From Sphingomonas sanguinis NBRC 13937 (GTDB taxonomy: Bacteria > Pseudomonadota > Alphaproteobacteria > Sphingomonadales > Sphingomonadaceae), in NCBI RefSeq assembly GCF_001591005.1, contig NZ_BCTY01000014.1, positions 1-64,000 on the forward strand: a DNA stretch of 64,000 nt. The letters run 5' to 3'. The notes under the pieces were generated by a model. The model was not told the origin of the DNA. It worked only from the letters and a program-made list of their open reading frames with translations, and did no database searches. Positions 62,444 through 64,000 of the stretch are shown one piece after another; position 1 is the stretch's first letter, and the number at the start of each line of letters is the position of its first letter. The position numbers and the translations under genes were made by a program.

Positions 62444-64000
62444 ATGACGATCGAGCACCATCAGGACGACGCGCGCGCCATCATCGCGACGCCGACCGAA
62501 GATGCGCTGCCGCGCCGCTTCGCCGACTTCGACACGCTGGGCGAGGCGCTGGACTATGCCGCATCGGGCTCGCGTGGGCTGAACTTCCACGATGCGCGCG
62601 GCACCCTGTCGCGGCCCTATCCCTTTGCGGAACTGCGCGAGGACGCGCTGACCTGCGCCCGTCGCCTGATCGCCAGCGGCGTGCAGCCCGAGGATCGCAT
62701 CGCGCTGGTCGCCGAGACGGGGCCGGAATTCGCCGCCCTGTTCTTCGGCGTGGTCTATGCGGGCGCCTGGCCGGTGCCGCTGCCGTTGCCGACATCGTTC
62801 GGCGGGCGCGACAGCTATATCGAGCAGCTGCGTGTCCAGCTCGCCAGCTGCGACCCCAAGATGCTGATCTTCCCGCCCGAACTGGCCCAGATGGCGGGCG
62901 CGGCGGCCGAGGCTGCGGGCTGCGAAGGGATCGACTGGGACAGCTTTGCTACCCGCGCGGCCCCCGAGACCGAATTGCCCAAGGCCGATCCGGAGGCGAT
63001 CGCCTATCTGCAATATTCCAGCGGCTCGACCCGTTTCCCGCATGGCGTGGCGATCACCCATCATGCGCTGCTCAACAATCTGGCGGCGCACAGCCATGGC
63101 ATGAAGATTCAGGAGAGCGATCGCTGCGTCTCGTGGCTGCCTTGGTATCACGACATGGGTCTGGTCGGCTGCTTCCTGTCGCCGGTCGCCAACCAGGTCT
63201 CGACCGATTATCTGAAGACCGAGGATTTCGCGCGTCGTCCTCTGGCGTGGCTGGACATGATCAGCCGCAATCCGGGTACGTCGGTCAGCTATTCGCCGAC
63301 CTTCGGCTATGACATTTGTGCGCGCCGCATCTCGTCGCAGACCAAGGCGTCGGACCGCTTCGACCTGTCGCGCTGGCGGATCGCGGGCAATGGCGCGGAC
63401 ATGATCCGTCCCGACGTCATGCAGAGCTTCGTCGACGCCTTTGCCGATGCGGGCTTCCCGGCGACCGCCTTCCTGCCGTCCTATGGCCTGGCCGAGGCGA
63501 CGCTGGCGGTATCGATCATGCCGCCGGGCGAGGGCATTCGCGTCGAACTGGTCGAAGAAACCCAGCTGTCGGGCGGCGCGCAAGGCACCGACCGGCCGCA
63601 GCGTTTCCGCGCCATCGTCAATTGCGGCAAGCCCGCGCGCGACATGGTGATCGAAATCCGCGAGGAGGACGGCACCCCCCTGCCCGACGGCGCGATCGGC
63701 AAGGTCTGGTGCAAGGGCCCGTCGGTCATGGTCGGCTATTTCCGTGACCAGGCCGCGACCGATGCCTGCCTGGTCGATGGCTGGCTCGACACCGGCGACA
63801 TGGGGTATATGTCCAAGGGCTATATCTACATCGTCGGCCGCGCCAAGGATATGATCATCGTCAACGGCCGCAACCACTGGCCACAGGATATCGAATGGGC
63901 GGTCGAGCAGCTGCCGGGCTTCAAGGCGGGCGACATCGCCGCCTTCGCCATCACCACGCCGGGCGGTGAGGAAACCCCCGCCGTGCTGGTCCAATGCCGC
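62444..64000 (+). CDS. Fatty acyl-AMP ligase (partial, 3' end outside window)
   Basis: The 519 codons seen encode an ANL-superfamily AMP ligase. The phosphate loop is YLQYSSGSTRFPHGVAITHH near residue 187, followed by the FAAL-like VSWLPWYHDMGLVGCFLSPV, then SYGLAEATLAVSIM, GWLDTGDMGYM and the C-terminal hinge IIVNGRNHWPQDIEWAVEQL. FAALs activate fatty acids as acyl-AMP for transfer to an acyl carrier protein. ATG at 62444 follows GAAGGCAAGG. The gene diverges from recX. In sphingomonads such ligases often lie near serine palmitoyltransferase genes; that cannot be checked here. Confidence 0.85.
   Translation, partial: MTIEHHQDDARAIIATPTEDALPRRFADFDTLGEALDYAASGSRGLNFHDARGTLSRPYPFAELREDALTCARRLIASGVQPEDRIALVAETGPEFAALFFGVVYAGAWPVPLPLPTSFGGRDSYIEQLRVQLASCDPKMLIFPPELAQMAGAAAEAAGCEGIDWDSFATRAAPETELPKADPEAIAYLQYSSGSTRFPHGVAITHHALLNNLAAHSHGMKIQESDRCVSWLPWYHDMGLVGCFLSPVANQVSTDYLKTEDFARRPLAWLDMISRNPGTSVSYSPTFGYDICARRISSQTKASDRFDLSRWRIAGNGADMIRPDVMQSFVDAFADAGFPATAFLPSYGLAEATLAVSIMPPGEGIRVELVEETQLSGGAQGTDRPQRFRAIVNCGKPARDMVIEIREEDGTPLPDGAIGKVWCKGPSVMVGYFRDQAATDACLVDGWLDTGDMGYMSKGYIYIVGRAKDMIIVNGRNHWPQDIEWAVEQLPGFKAGDIAAFAITTPGGEETPAVLVQCR

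Noticed and set aside
62363-63994. 543-aa frame on the minus strand at the window end
   Set aside because: It is antisense to the fatty acyl-AMP ligase on the plus strand, whose ANL motifs are unmistakable.

Overview
The window is GC-rich, gene-dense DNA from an alphaproteobacterium, most likely a sphingomonad (Sphingomonas or a close relative). The evidence is the EcfG/NepR/PhyR stress locus with a PhyP-type sensor protein, the alphaproteobacterial argS-SPOR-nagZ-scpAB-tatABC order, a complete division and cell wall (dcw) cluster, NDUFA12 next to a DUF2155 protein, and a fatty acyl-AMP ligase. Assignments rest on reading translations and motifs; no database search was run.

Layout. 1-5.4 kb (+): branched-chain amino acid synthesis (ilvN, ilvC, a YceI protein, leuA behind a Leu/Ile-rich leader peptide) and a TonB-like protein. 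5.4-12.4 kb (-): a phosphate-type porin behind a PhoB-box array, a folate operon (folE-SDR-folB), and a formaldehyde operon (frmA-VOC-VOC-purU-fghA). 12.5-19.7 kb: DUF2945 and SWIB proteins, xthA, erpA, an M23 peptidase, a DUF455 protein, bcp and glnE. Two composite palindromic repeats in opposite orientation bracket xthA-erpA. 19.8-24.6 kb: the general stress response locus (possible second NepR, ecfG, a 45-aa membrane protein, phyR, nepR, phyP), a candidate small RNA with a C-rich loop, and an entericidin.

24.6-31.3 kb (-): tatABC, scpAB, nagZ, a SPOR protein and argS. 31.5-36.3 kb: small envelope or stress proteins, dgt and a large SPOR protein. 36.9-55.5 kb (-): the dcw cluster in the order mraZ, rsmH, ftsL, ftsI, murE, a 43-aa small ORF, murF, mraY, murD, ftsW, murG, murC, murB, ddl, ftsQ, ftsA, ftsZ, mostly with 4-bp stop/start overlaps. 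55.9-64 kb: a small membrane protein, cysteine synthase, an MliC-like lipoprotein, a ParA-like ATPase with aat, DUF2155, NDUFA12, DUF192, a two-domain cold-shock protein, RecX, and a fatty acyl-AMP ligase cut by the window end.

The least ordinary items are the candidate GsrN-like sRNA at about 24157-24262, the unlisted small ORFs (nepR with a TTG start, a second NepR-like ORF, the membrane ORF beside ecfG, the 43-aa ORF coupled to murE and murF), the leuA leader peptide, the PhoB box, the 190-bp antisense overlap of aat with the DUF2155 gene, and a perfect 17-bp palindrome lying inside a REP-like repeat.
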